Assembly (NCBI GenBank): GCA_023420795.1 | Contig: JAEZVM010000132.1 | Coordinates: 1 to 7,308 of the forward strand | From: Pseudomonadota bacterium | Lineage (GTDB): Bacteria > Pseudomonadota > Gammaproteobacteria > Burkholderiales > Burkholderiaceae_D | DNA: 7,308 nt | Direction of reading: 5' to 3' | Shown here: positions 1-5,819 of the stretch, in pieces | Layout of the letters: each line of letters starts with the position of its first letter | Numbering within the stretch: position 1 is the stretch's first letter | Made by a program: the position numbers and the translations under genes | The notes under the pieces: generated by a model | Told to the model about the DNA's origin: nothing | Seen by the model: only the letters and a program-made list of their open reading frames with translations | The model's database searches: none

Positions 1-150
1 GTCTTTTCGAGATTGTTGGACCGTAAGGTTTTGATCAAAAATGTCGGTAAAATGCATCCGTTACTGGAAAACTGCCTGCGGGTGACCGTTGGCACGCCGG
101 AAGAAAACCGATTATTCCTCGATGCCCTGCAGGCATCGCTTGCTTCATAA
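1..150 (+). CDS. hisC: Histidinol-phosphate aminotransferase, C-terminal end (partial)
   Basis: Frame 1 is open from the window edge to a TAA at 148-150 and encodes the last 49 residues of a protein whose start lies upstream. The segment CLRVTVGTPEEN (residues 25-36 of the visible part) matches the C-terminal signature of HisC-type class I/II PLP aminotransferases, in which the arginine (visible R27) contacts the substrate phosphate. HisC transfers an amino group from glutamate to imidazole acetol phosphate, giving histidinol phosphate in the cytoplasm. The hisB start follows 18 bp later on the same strand, which supports the assignment and operon membership. The PLP lysine and the rest of the fold are outside the window, so the call rests on this short tail and the context. 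Confidence 0.88.
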   Translation, partial: VFSRLLDRKVLIKNVGKMHPLLENCLRVTVGTPEENRLFLDALQASLAS

Positions 151-168
151 CCTGAGTATTCGCTTAAC

Positions 169-765
169 ATGCCCACGCAACGCATTGCCGAGGTCGCTCG
201 CAATACCAACGAAACGCAGATCCGCGTCGTGATCAATCTCGACGGCACCGGCCAGCAGAAGCTGAATACCGGCGTGCCCTTCCTCGATCACATGCTCGAC
301 CAGATCGCGCGGCACGGGCTGATCGATCTCGACATCGAAGCGAAAGGCGACCTGCATATCGATGCGCACCATACCGTCGAGGATGTCGGCATCACGCTCG
401 GCCAGGCGTTCGCGAAGGCGATCGGCGACAAGAAGGGCGTTCGCCGATACGGCCATGCATATGTGCCGCTGGACGAGGCGCTGTCGCGCGTGGTCGTCGA
501 TTTCTCCGGACGTCCGGGACTGGAATTCCATGTGCCGTTCACGCGGGCGATGATCGGTGCATTCGATGTCGATCTGACGCGCGAATTCTTCCAGGGCTTC
601 GTCAATCACGCGCTGGTTACGCTGCATATCGACAACCTGCGCGGCGAAAACGCGCATCATCAATGCGAAACCGTATTCAAGGCGTTCGGCCGCGCGCTGC
701 GAATGGCCGCCGAACTGGATCCGCGCGCGGCGGGGACGATTCCTTCGACCAAGGGTAGCCTGTAA
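169..765 (+). CDS. hisB: Imidazoleglycerol-phosphate dehydratase (monofunctional)
   Basis: The 198-residue product is the usual length for a stand-alone IGP dehydratase, which converts imidazole glycerol phosphate to imidazole acetol phosphate. The two manganese-binding motifs of the family are intact: HHTVED at 67-72 and HHQCE at 163-167. Also visible are the N-terminal RNTNETQI segment (11-18), FLDHMLDQIARHG (38-50) and the family's C-terminal end IPSTKG (191-196). There is no N-terminal histidinol-phosphatase domain, unlike the fused HisB of enteric bacteria, so the phosphatase must be encoded elsewhere. The ATG at 169 is chosen because the protein then begins just ahead of the conserved domain. 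The Shine-Dalgarno sequence is poor, so coupling to hisC 18 bp upstream is plausible. The gene lies between hisC and hisH. Confidence 0.98.
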   Translation: MPTQRIAEVARNTNETQIRVVINLDGTGQQKLNTGVPFLDHMLDQIARHGLIDLDIEAKGDLHIDAHHTVEDVGITLGQAFAKAIGDKKGVRRYGHAYVPLDEALSRVVVDFSGRPGLEFHVPFTRAMIGAFDVDLTREFFQGFVNHALVTLHIDNLRGENAHHQCETVFKAFGRALRMAAELDPRAAGTIPSTKGSL

Positions 766-803
766 GCGCCGCAAGAAGGGCGCATCACGATTCATTCTCT
801 GTC

Positions 804-1442
804 ATGAACAAGATCGTTGTAGTTGATTACGGCATGGGCAACCTGCGCTCGGTGGCGCAGGCGCTGCGCCATGTCGCGCCGGAAGCGGATGTGCGCATTT
901 CCAGCGAGCTGAGCGACATTCGCGCGGCGGACCGGCTGGTGTTGCCGGGGCAAGGCGCAATTCCCGACTGCATGCGTAGCCTGCGCGAGTCGGGCCTGCA
1001 GGAAGCGGTGCTGGGGGCTGCACGCTCCAAGCCATTATTCGGTGTCTGTGTCGGTGAGCAGATGCTGTTCGACTGGAGCGAAGAAGGCAATACCGAAGGC
1101 TTAGGTTTGCTGCCTGGTAAGGTGGTGCGCTTCCAGCTGGAGAGCCGTGTACAGCAGGACGGTTCGCGCTTCAAGGTGCCCCAGATGGGCTGGAACCGTG
1201 TACGGCAAAAGCTGTCCCATCCGTTGTGGAAGGGTATTGCCGATAACTGCTATTTTTATTTCGTGCATAGCTATTACGCAGTGCCGGCCGACCCGCAGCA
1301 TACGGCGGGCGAGACAGACTATGGCGGGTTGTTTGCCTGTGCCGTTGCAAAAGATAATATATTCGCTACCCAGTTTCATCCGGAAAAAAGCGCGGCCTCA
1401 GGCTTGCAGCTCTACAAGAATTTTGTTCACTGGAATCCGTGA
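804..1442 (+). CDS. hisH: Imidazole glycerol phosphate synthase, glutaminase subunit HisH
   Basis: This 212-residue class I glutamine amidotransferase hydrolyses glutamine and channels ammonia to HisF. The catalytic triad is visible: Cys82 in GVCVGEQ (80-86), and His192 and Glu194 in FHPEKS (191-196). The N-terminus VVDYGMGNLRSV (6-17) and the oxyanion-region loop PGQG (48-51) are typical of HisH. The nucleophile elbow reads GVCVGEQML where many HisH proteins have GICLGMQ; from memory this variant is common in Burkholderiales and not a defect. The ATG at 804 lies 38 bp after hisB and has no strong Shine-Dalgarno sequence. The later half of the gene (about 1090-1440) is visibly richer in A and T than the neighbouring genes, but the frame and motifs are intact. 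HisF is encoded two genes downstream. Confidence 0.98.
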   Translation: MNKIVVVDYGMGNLRSVAQALRHVAPEADVRISSELSDIRAADRLVLPGQGAIPDCMRSLRESGLQEAVLGAARSKPLFGVCVGEQMLFDWSEEGNTEGLGLLPGKVVRFQLESRVQQDGSRFKVPQMGWNRVRQKLSHPLWKGIADNCYFYFVHSYYAVPADPQHTAGETDYGGLFACAVAKDNIFATQFHPEKSAASGLQLYKNFVHWNP

Positions 1443-1503
1443 TCCCGGTGAAAAAACTGCTGTCTGATAACTTTACTAACCTTCATCCATCTCACAAGTA
1501 GCC

Positions 1504-2289
1504 ATGCTGCTCATACCTGCCATCGACCTCAAGGACGGTCACTGCGTGCGCCTGAAACAAGGCGATATGGAACAAGCCACGGTGTTTTCCGACGATCCGG
1601 CGCAGATGGCGCGACATTGGCTGTTGCAGGGCGCGCGACGGCTGCATCTGGTGGACCTGAATGGCGCCTTTGCCGGCAAGCCGAAGAACGAATCGGCGGT
1701 GAAGGCGATCATCCAGGCGGTGCGTGACTTCGCGCAGGAAAACGGCACCGACGAAATCCCGGTCCAGCTGGGCGGCGGTATCCGCGACCTCGACACCATC
1801 GAGCGCTATCTGGACGACGGCCTGTCCTACATCATCATCGGCACCGCCGCGGTGAAGAATCCGGGCTTCCTGCATGATGCCTGCAGCGCCTTCCCGGGCC
1901 AGATCATCGTCGGCCTCGACGCCAAGGACGGCAAGGTGGCGACCGACGGCTGGAGCAAGCTGTCCGGCCATGAAGTGATCGACCTGGCGAAGAAGTTCGA
2001 GGACTACGGCTGCGAGGCGATCGTCTATACCGACATCGGCCGCGACGGCATGATGGCCGGCGTGAACATCGACGCCACCGTCAAGCTGGCGCAGAGCATG
2101 ACCATTCCTGTCATCGCTTCCGGCGGTGTGCACAACATCAAGGACGTCGAAGCGCTGTGCGCGGTGCAGGATGAAGGCATCGAAGGCGTGATCTGCGGCC
2201 GCTCGATCTACGAGGGCACGCTCGATCTGCGCGCGGCCCAGGAGCGAGCAGATGCGCTGAGCGGACAGGAAGAGGCGGAAGAAGAATAA
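1504..2289 (+). CDS. hisA: ProFAR isomerase HisA
   Basis: The 261-residue product is a (beta/alpha)8-barrel enzyme that converts ProFAR to PRFAR by an Amadori rearrangement. The N-terminus MLLIPAIDLKDG carries the catalytic aspartate at position 8, and the second catalytic aspartate is D177 in YTDIGRDG (175-182). Phosphate-binding half-barrel motifs are visible at QLGGGIRD (88-95) and ASGGV (205-209), as expected for the HisA/HisF family. The protein ends in an acidic tail (EEAEEE) beyond the barrel, slightly longer than many HisA proteins. The purine-rich codons for this tail also place a ribosome-binding site just before hisF, whose ATG is 2 bp after the stop. The upstream gap to hisH is 61 bp with no clear promoter or terminator, and the Shine-Dalgarno sequence before the ATG is weak. 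Confidence 0.98.
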   Translation: MLLIPAIDLKDGHCVRLKQGDMEQATVFSDDPAQMARHWLLQGARRLHLVDLNGAFAGKPKNESAVKAIIQAVRDFAQENGTDEIPVQLGGGIRDLDTIERYLDDGLSYIIIGTAAVKNPGFLHDACSAFPGQIIVGLDAKDGKVATDGWSKLSGHEVIDLAKKFEDYGCEAIVYTDIGRDGMMAGVNIDATVKLAQSMTIPVIASGGVHNIKDVEALCAVQDEGIEGVICGRSIYEGTLDLRAAQERADALSGQEEAEEE

Positions 2290-2291
2290 GC

Positions 2292-3056
2292 ATGGCCCTC
2301 GCAAAACGCATCATCCCTTGCCTGGACGTCACCAATGGCCGCGTGGTCAAGGGTGTCAATTTCGTCGAGCTGCGCGATGCCGGCGACCCGGTCGAAATCG
2401 CGCGTCGCTATGACGAGCAGGGTGCCGACGAACTCACCTTCCTCGACATCACCGCGACTTCTGACGGGCGCGACCTGATCCTGCATATCATCGAAGCGGT
2501 GGCCTCGCAGGTGTTCATTCCGCTGACGGTCGGCGGCGGCGTGCGCACGGTCGATGATGTGCGCCGCCTGTTGAACGCCGGCGCGGACAAGATCAGTATC
2601 AACAGCGCGGCGGTTGCCAATCCGCAGATGGTGCATGACGCCGCGCACAAGTACGGTTCGCAGTGCATCGTCGTTGCAATCGACTCGAAGAAAACCGGCG
2701 ATGGCAAATGGGAAGTGTTCACTCACGGCGGCCGCAAGCCGACTGGCCTCGATGTGATCGAATGGGCGAAAAAGATGGAAAGCCTCGGCGTCGGCGAAGT
2801 GCTCCTGACCAGCATGGATCGTGATGGCACCAAGAGCGGCTTCGATCTGGAACTCACGCGGGCGGTGTCCGATGCGGTGTCAATTCCGGTGATCGCTTCC
2901 GGCGGTGTCGGCGGCTTGCAGGATCTGGCTGATGGCATCAAGGTTGGCCGCGCCGATGCCGTGCTCGCCGCAAGCATTTTCCATTACGGCCAGCATACGG
3001 TGCAGGAAGCAAAGCGCTTCATGGCCGAGCAGGGCATTCCGATGAGGCTCGCATGA
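2292..3056 (+). CDS. hisF: Imidazole glycerol phosphate synthase, cyclase subunit HisF
   Basis: The 254-residue TIM-barrel subunit condenses PRFAR with ammonia delivered by HisH, producing imidazole glycerol phosphate and AICAR, which links histidine and purine synthesis. The N-terminus LAKRIIPCLDVTNGRVVKG is a HisF hallmark. Catalytic aspartates are D12 and D131 (VVAIDSKK), equivalent to D11 and D130 of the Thermotoga enzyme. GGGVR (81-85), TSMDRDGTKSGFD (173-185) and ASGGVGG (202-208) form the duplicated phosphate-binding half-barrels. The start is well supported by GGAAGAA at 2277-2283, 8 bases before the ATG and inside the hisA end. The stop overlaps the hisI start by 4 bp (ATGA), suggesting translational coupling. 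Confidence 0.99.
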   Translation: MALAKRIIPCLDVTNGRVVKGVNFVELRDAGDPVEIARRYDEQGADELTFLDITATSDGRDLILHIIEAVASQVFIPLTVGGGVRTVDDVRRLLNAGADKISINSAAVANPQMVHDAAHKYGSQCIVVAIDSKKTGDGKWEVFTHGGRKPTGLDVIEWAKKMESLGVGEVLLTSMDRDGTKSGFDLELTRAVSDAVSIPVIASGGVGGLQDLADGIKVGRADAVLAASIFHYGQHTVQEAKRFMAEQGIPMRLA

Positions 3057-3466
3057 CAGCCCCATGGCTGAACAAGGTGAAGTGGGATGATAACGGCCTG
3101 GTCCCTGTCATCGCACAGGAAGTCGGCACGAACGACGTATTGATGTTCGCATGGATGAACCGCGAGGCGCTGGCAAAGACGGTGGAGCTGGGTGAGGCGG
3201 TGTACTGGAGTCGCTCGCGCAAGAAGCTATGGCACAAGGGCGAAGAGTCTGGCCATGTGCAGAAGGTCCGCGAGATACGCCTCGATTGCGACGAGGATGT
3301 GGTGCTGCTGAAGGTCGAACAGGCTGATCGCATCGCTTGCCATACCGGTCGACATTCCTGTTTTTTCCAGAAGTTCGAGGGCGATGCCAACGGCGGCAAA
3401 TGGCAGGCGGTCGATCCTGTCCTGAAAGACCCGGACAGCATATACAAACAAGAGCGTACCCAATGA
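3053..3466 (+). CDS. hisI: Phosphoribosyl-AMP cyclohydrolase (monofunctional HisI)
   Basis: The 137-residue enzyme opens the adenine ring of PR-AMP to form ProFAR, the third step of histidine synthesis. The metal-binding core is visible: D78, C79, D80 and D82 in DCDED supply magnesium and zinc ligands, and C96 (ACHTG) and C103 (HSCFF) complete the zinc site with the usual 7-residue spacing. Other family segments are MFAWMNREAL (31-40) and YWSRSRKKLWHKGEESGH (51-68). GAGG at 3044-3047 lies 5 bases before the ATG, and this start overlaps the hisF stop by 4 bp. The pyrophosphohydrolase domain that follows in enteric HisIE proteins is a separate overlapping gene here. Confidence 0.98.
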   Translation: MTAPWLNKVKWDDNGLVPVIAQEVGTNDVLMFAWMNREALAKTVELGEAVYWSRSRKKLWHKGEESGHVQKVREIRLDCDEDVVLLKVEQADRIACHTGRHSCFFQKFEGDANGGKWQAVDPVLKDPDSIYKQERTQ

Positions 3467-3825
3467 GTGAAACACTGCGGCGCCTGGCCGGCGTGATCGA
3501 GTCGCGCAAACCCGCCAATGGCGGCGATCCGGACAAGTCGTATGTCGCTCGCCTGTTCTCCAAGGGCGATGATGCGATCCTGAAGAAGATCGGCGAGGAA
3601 GCGACCGAAACGGTGATGGCTGCGAAAGATGCGCGTGCCGGCGGCGACAAGTCGAAAGTGCTTTATGAGTGCGCCGACCTGTGGTTCCATTCGATGATCA
3701 TGCTGGCGCAGTTCGGACTGACGCCGCAGGATGTGCTCGACGAACTGGCCCGACGCGAAGGCATGTCCGGCCTGGAGGAAAAGGCGAATCGCAAGCTGAA
3801 CGAGCGTGAGCGCAATGGCGACTAG
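3463..3825 (+). CDS. hisE: Phosphoribosyl-ATP pyrophosphatase (monofunctional HisE)
   Basis: The 120-residue all-alpha enzyme of the MazG-like superfamily removes pyrophosphate from PR-ATP to give PR-AMP, the substrate of the neighbouring HisI. Conserved acidic metal-binding residues are visible in KKIGEEATE (41-49; E45, E46, E49) and in ADLWFH (71-76; D72), with SYVARLF at 26-32. The open frame extends upstream to 3337, but the ATG at 3463 is chosen because it gives the canonical N-terminus (SETLRRLAGVIESRK), is preceded by an AAGAG at 3450-3454, and overlaps the hisI stop by 4 bp. The longer version would be hisI sequence read in another frame. This is the last recognisable his gene; 31 bp separate it from the HIT gene and no terminator is visible between them. 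Confidence 0.97.
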   Translation: MSETLRRLAGVIESRKPANGGDPDKSYVARLFSKGDDAILKKIGEEATETVMAAKDARAGGDKSKVLYECADLWFHSMIMLAQFGLTPQDVLDELARREGMSGLEEKANRKLNERERNGD

Positions 3826-3856
3826 GTTTTCATTCAACAAAGGTTAACGGGATATC

Positions 3857-4228
3857 ATGAGCAATTGCATTTTTTGCAAAATCGCATCCAAGCAAATCCC
3901 CACGACTGCGATATTCGAAGACGACGACCTCATCGCATTCCACGACATCAATCCCGCAGCACCGGTGCATTTTCTGATTGTGCCCAAGCAGCATATCGCT
4001 ACACTATCGGATTGCGACGAAAGCCATGCATCCTTGTTGAGTAAAATGATGCTGCTGGCGCCGAAGCTGGCACAGGAGCAAGGCTGCGGATATGCTGCGA
4101 ATGACGCTGGCAATGGTAGCGGCGGTTTCAAGACACTGTTCAATACCGGCCCGGATGGTGGACAAGAGGTGTACCATCTCCATTTGCATGTGATCGGCGG
4201 ACCGCAGCCATGGCGTGGCAAGCGTTGA
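3857..4228 (+). CDS. hinT: HIT-family purine nucleoside phosphoramidase (HinT-like)
   Basis: The 123-residue protein belongs to the histidine-triad superfamily, Hint branch. The signature HLHLHV at 107-112 contains the three histidines H107, H109 and H111, the last being the expected nucleophile, followed by IGG. The N-terminus CIFCKIASKQIP (4-15) has the CxxC pair seen in many Hint proteins, and DINPAAPVHFLIVPKQHI (30-47) is the conserved nucleotide-binding stretch. Such enzymes hydrolyse AMP-lysine, aminoacyl-adenylates and other nucleoside 5'-phosphoramidates in the cytoplasm; the true substrate here is not shown by the sequence. GGGA at 3849-3852 precedes the ATG by 4 bases. The gene sits between hisE and tatA on the same strand and is likely cotranscribed with his. 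Symbol by family resemblance only. Confidence 0.93.
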   Translation: MSNCIFCKIASKQIPTTAIFEDDDLIAFHDINPAAPVHFLIVPKQHIATLSDCDESHASLLSKMMLLAPKLAQEQGCGYAANDAGNGSGGFKTLFNTGPDGGQEVYHLHLHVIGGPQPWRGKR

Positions 4229-4249
4229 TTGTCATGCCGGTCGATGGAG

Positions 4250-4282
4250 TAAACGGTTTTTGGGGGCGCAAGCCTCCGTTTA
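4250..4282 (+). promoter_or_regulatory. Hairpin-forming inverted repeat in the tatA leader
   Basis: A perfect 7-bp inverted repeat, TAAACGG (4250-4256) and CCGTTTA (4276-4282), encloses an inner stem GGGC/GCCT (4264-4267 with 4272-4275, one G-T pair) capped by a GCAA tetraloop of the GNRA class (4268-4271). An unpaired TTTTTGG (4257-4263) would bulge on the 5' side. The 3' arm runs straight into the tatA Shine-Dalgarno sequence, sharing its first A. There is no T-run after the stem, so it is unlikely to be an intrinsic terminator. A role in tatA translation or in mRNA processing between the his-hinT and tat segments is inference. Confidence 0.45.
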
Positions 4283-4287
4283 GGAGA
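4282..4287 (+). promoter_or_regulatory. Shine-Dalgarno sequence of tatA
   Basis: AGGAGA lies 5 bases before the tatA ATG (the AGGAG core ends 6 bases before it) and is the clearest ribosome-binding site in the window. It fits TatA being needed in large excess over TatB and TatC. It abuts the 3' arm of the hairpin at 4250-4282. Confidence 0.75.
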
Positions 4288-4292
4288 AAGTA

Positions 4293-4496
4293 ATGGGTTC
4301 GTTGAGTATTTGGCACTGGCTGATCGTACTGCTGGTCATCGTCTTGGTATTTGGTACGAAGAAGCTTGGCAATATCGGCACCGACTTGGGCAAGGCGGTC
4401 AAGGGCTTCAAGGACGGCGTCAAGGGTGAGGAAGAAAAATCCGAGACGGCCGACAAGGCGACGATTGACGTTGACGCAAAAGAAAAGAAGAGCTGA
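4293..4496 (+). CDS. tatA: Twin-arginine translocase subunit TatA
   Basis: The 67-residue product is a small TatA/E protein. It has a short N-terminus, one membrane helix (about 6-20, IWHWLIVLLVIVLVF), the invariant Phe-Gly hinge (F20-G21), then the amphipathic helix TKKLGNIGTDLGKAVKGFK (22-40) and a charged polar tail rich in Asp, Glu and Lys. TatA assembles around TatBC to let folded proteins with twin-arginine signal peptides cross the inner membrane. TatA rather than TatB is indicated by the FGTKKL hinge, the short tail and its position as the first of three tat genes. It starts 64 bp after the HIT gene, behind a strong Shine-Dalgarno sequence. Confidence 0.97.
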   Translation: MGSLSIWHWLIVLLVIVLVFGTKKLGNIGTDLGKAVKGFKDGVKGEEEKSETADKATIDVDAKEKKS

Positions 4497-4569
4497 TTAA
4501 ACCTCGTTGAAGCAGTTGATCTGATGTGCCGCCAGGCGCGTCATGATCGACTCTTGCAGCTTTCCGCAT

Positions 4570-5055
4570 ATGATTGATCTCGGTCTCTCCAAACTCGCGC
4601 TGATCGGTGTTGTTGCACTGGTCGTCATCGGCCCCGAGCGGTTGCCGAAGGTGGCGCGCATGGCCGGTACCTTGTTCGGCAGGGCGCAGCGCTACATCAA
4701 CGACGTCAAGTCGGAGGTGAGCCGCGAGATCGAATTGGATGAGCTGCGCAAGATGCAGCAGGAAATGCAGGAAGCGGCAAGCAGCGTCGAGCAGACCATC
4801 TCGCAGAGCGTTTCCGACATCCAGAGCGAGGTGCAGGAAGCATTGTCCGAGCCGATGCTCGATGTGCAGACGCCGAACCAGATAACCATCAAGGCAAAGG
4901 ACTTCCGCAAGAAGAAGCTTGCGCGGACTTCTGCGGTTCCTTCCTGGTACAAGAATCAAACCGGACGCAAGACTCGCGTCATCTCGGGTGCGGCGCGCGT
5001 CGCCAGGCATCGTCCTGCCGGGATGAATCGCAAGCCCTCTGCTTCATTTCACTGA
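4570..5055 (+). CDS. tatB: Twin-arginine translocase subunit TatB
   Basis: With this start the product has 161 residues. It begins MIDLGLSKLALIGVVALVVIG, the single membrane helix of TatB, followed by the Gly-Pro hinge (G21-P22) and ERLPKVAR, then a long amphipathic and probably coiled-coil stretch (about 27-92) and a basic C-terminal tail. TatB pairs with TatC to receive twin-arginine signal peptides. The start is debatable: an in-frame ATG at 4543 adds nine residues (MIDSCSFPH) and has a better Shine-Dalgarno match (AGGCG, 4534-4538). I prefer 4570 because TatB proteins normally start three to four residues before the helix (E. coli MFDIGFSE). Position 8 is Lys where E. coli has Glu, which I recall as normal for Burkholderiales. 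tatC follows after 5 bp. Confidence 0.94.
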   Translation: MIDLGLSKLALIGVVALVVIGPERLPKVARMAGTLFGRAQRYINDVKSEVSREIELDELRKMQQEMQEAASSVEQTISQSVSDIQSEVQEALSEPMLDVQTPNQITIKAKDFRKKKLARTSAVPSWYKNQTGRKTRVISGAARVARHRPAGMNRKPSASFH

Positions 5056-5060
5056 TCCTG

Positions 5061-5819
5061 ATGACTGACGATCAAGAAACAACAGGTGCGGGAGACACCT
5101 TCATCTCGCACTTGGTGGAACTGCGCAATCGCGTGATGAAAGCGTCATTGGCGATTCTCGTGGTGTTTTTGTGCCTGATGCCCTGGGCAGGCAATATCTA
5201 CGACTGGCTGGCGTTGCCGATGATGTCTGCGCTGCCGACCGGCAGCAAGATGATCGCGACCGGAGTCATCACGCCGTTTCTGGTTCCGGTGAAAGTGACG
5301 CTGTTGGTCGCCTTCCTCATCGCCCTGCCGGTGGTGCTTTATCAGGCTTGGGCCTTCATCGCGCCCGGCCTGTACACGCACGAAAAGAAGCTGATTGCGC
5401 CGCTGGTGATTTCCTCGTCGATCCTGTTCATCGTCGGCGTCGCGTTCTGTTACTTCTTCGTGTTCGGCGTGATCTTCAAGTTCATCAATGAATTCGCGCC
5501 GAAATCCATTGCGGTTGCGCCGGACATTGAAAGCTATTTCGGGTTCGTGATGACCTTGTTCATCGCCTTCGGCATGACCTTCGAAGTGCCGATCGTCGTC
5601 ATCGTGCTGGTGCGTATGGGACTGGTGACAGTCCAGAAGCTCAAGGAAATCCGCCCGTACGTGATTGTTGGCGCGTTCGTGATCGCAGCAGTTGTCACGC
5701 CGCCGGATATCCTGAGCCAGTTGCTGCTGGCGCTGCCCTTGTGCTTGCTGTACGAAGTCGGCTTAATCGTGGCGCCGATATTTGCGCGAGCGACGCAGGC
5801 GCCGGAAGAAACGGCCTAA
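5061..5819 (+). CDS. tatC: Twin-arginine translocase subunit TatC
   Basis: The 252-residue protein is a six-helix inner membrane protein that binds the twin-arginine signal peptide and organises the TatABC complex. The cytoplasmic N-terminal motif FISHLVELRNR (14-24) contains E20 and R22, and the first loop has LYTHEKK with E108; these match the E. coli signal-peptide-binding residues E15 and E103. The conserved glutamate in TM4 (E175, TFEVP), RPYVIVGAFV (198-207), TPPD (213-216) and the helices near 29-46, 77-98, 115-140, 160-185, 199-212 and 218-236 fit the family. Length is typical. The ATG lies 5 bp after tatB with little Shine-Dalgarno match, so translational coupling is likely. The stop overlaps the end of the convergent gene by 4 bp. 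Confidence 0.98.
   Translation: MTDDQETTGAGDTFISHLVELRNRVMKASLAILVVFLCLMPWAGNIYDWLALPMMSALPTGSKMIATGVITPFLVPVKVTLLVAFLIALPVVLYQAWAFIAPGLYTHEKKLIAPLVISSSILFIVGVAFCYFFVFGVIFKFINEFAPKSIAVAPDIESYFGFVMTLFIAFGMTFEVPIVVIVLVRMGLVTVQKLKEIRPYVIVGAFVIAAVVTPPDILSQLLLALPLCLLYEVGLIVAPIFARATQAPEETA

Noticed and set aside
766..783. Small inverted repeat GCGCC/GGCGC just after the hisB stop, considered as a terminator
   Set aside because: Only 5 bp with an 8-base loop and no T-run after it, within an operon where hisH must be transcribed. Likely chance in GC-rich DNA.
145..795. 216-codon open frame on the minus strand opposite hisB
   Set aside because: It mirrors hisB almost end to end and is rich in Arg, Asp and His as expected from antisense reading of GC-rich codons; no motif.
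1041..1061. HisH nucleophile motif GVCVGEQ differing from the common GICLGMQ
   Set aside because: The catalytic Cys, His and Glu are all present, and the variant is, as I recall, usual in Burkholderiales HisH, so it is not an anomaly.
1443..1503. 61-bp hisH-hisA spacer examined for a promoter, terminator or small gene
   Set aside because: No convincing -35/-10 pair, stem-loop or open frame with a ribosome-binding site is visible.
1492..2304. 270-codon open frame on the minus strand opposite hisA
   Set aside because: It lies exactly opposite hisA, and long antisense frames are expected in GC-rich genes with strong third-position bias. No recognisable domain; hisA is certain.
3019..3840. 273-codon open frame on the minus strand opposite hisI and hisE
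   Set aside because: It spans two well-supported, overlapping his genes. The translation is low-complexity with no family motif, so it is a shadow frame.
4225..4253. Possible promoter before tatA (TTGATT, 17-base spacer, AGTAAA)
   Set aside because: The -35-like element matches 4 of 6 bases but the -10-like element only 3 of 6, and it overlaps the end of the HIT gene. Too weak to report as a feature.
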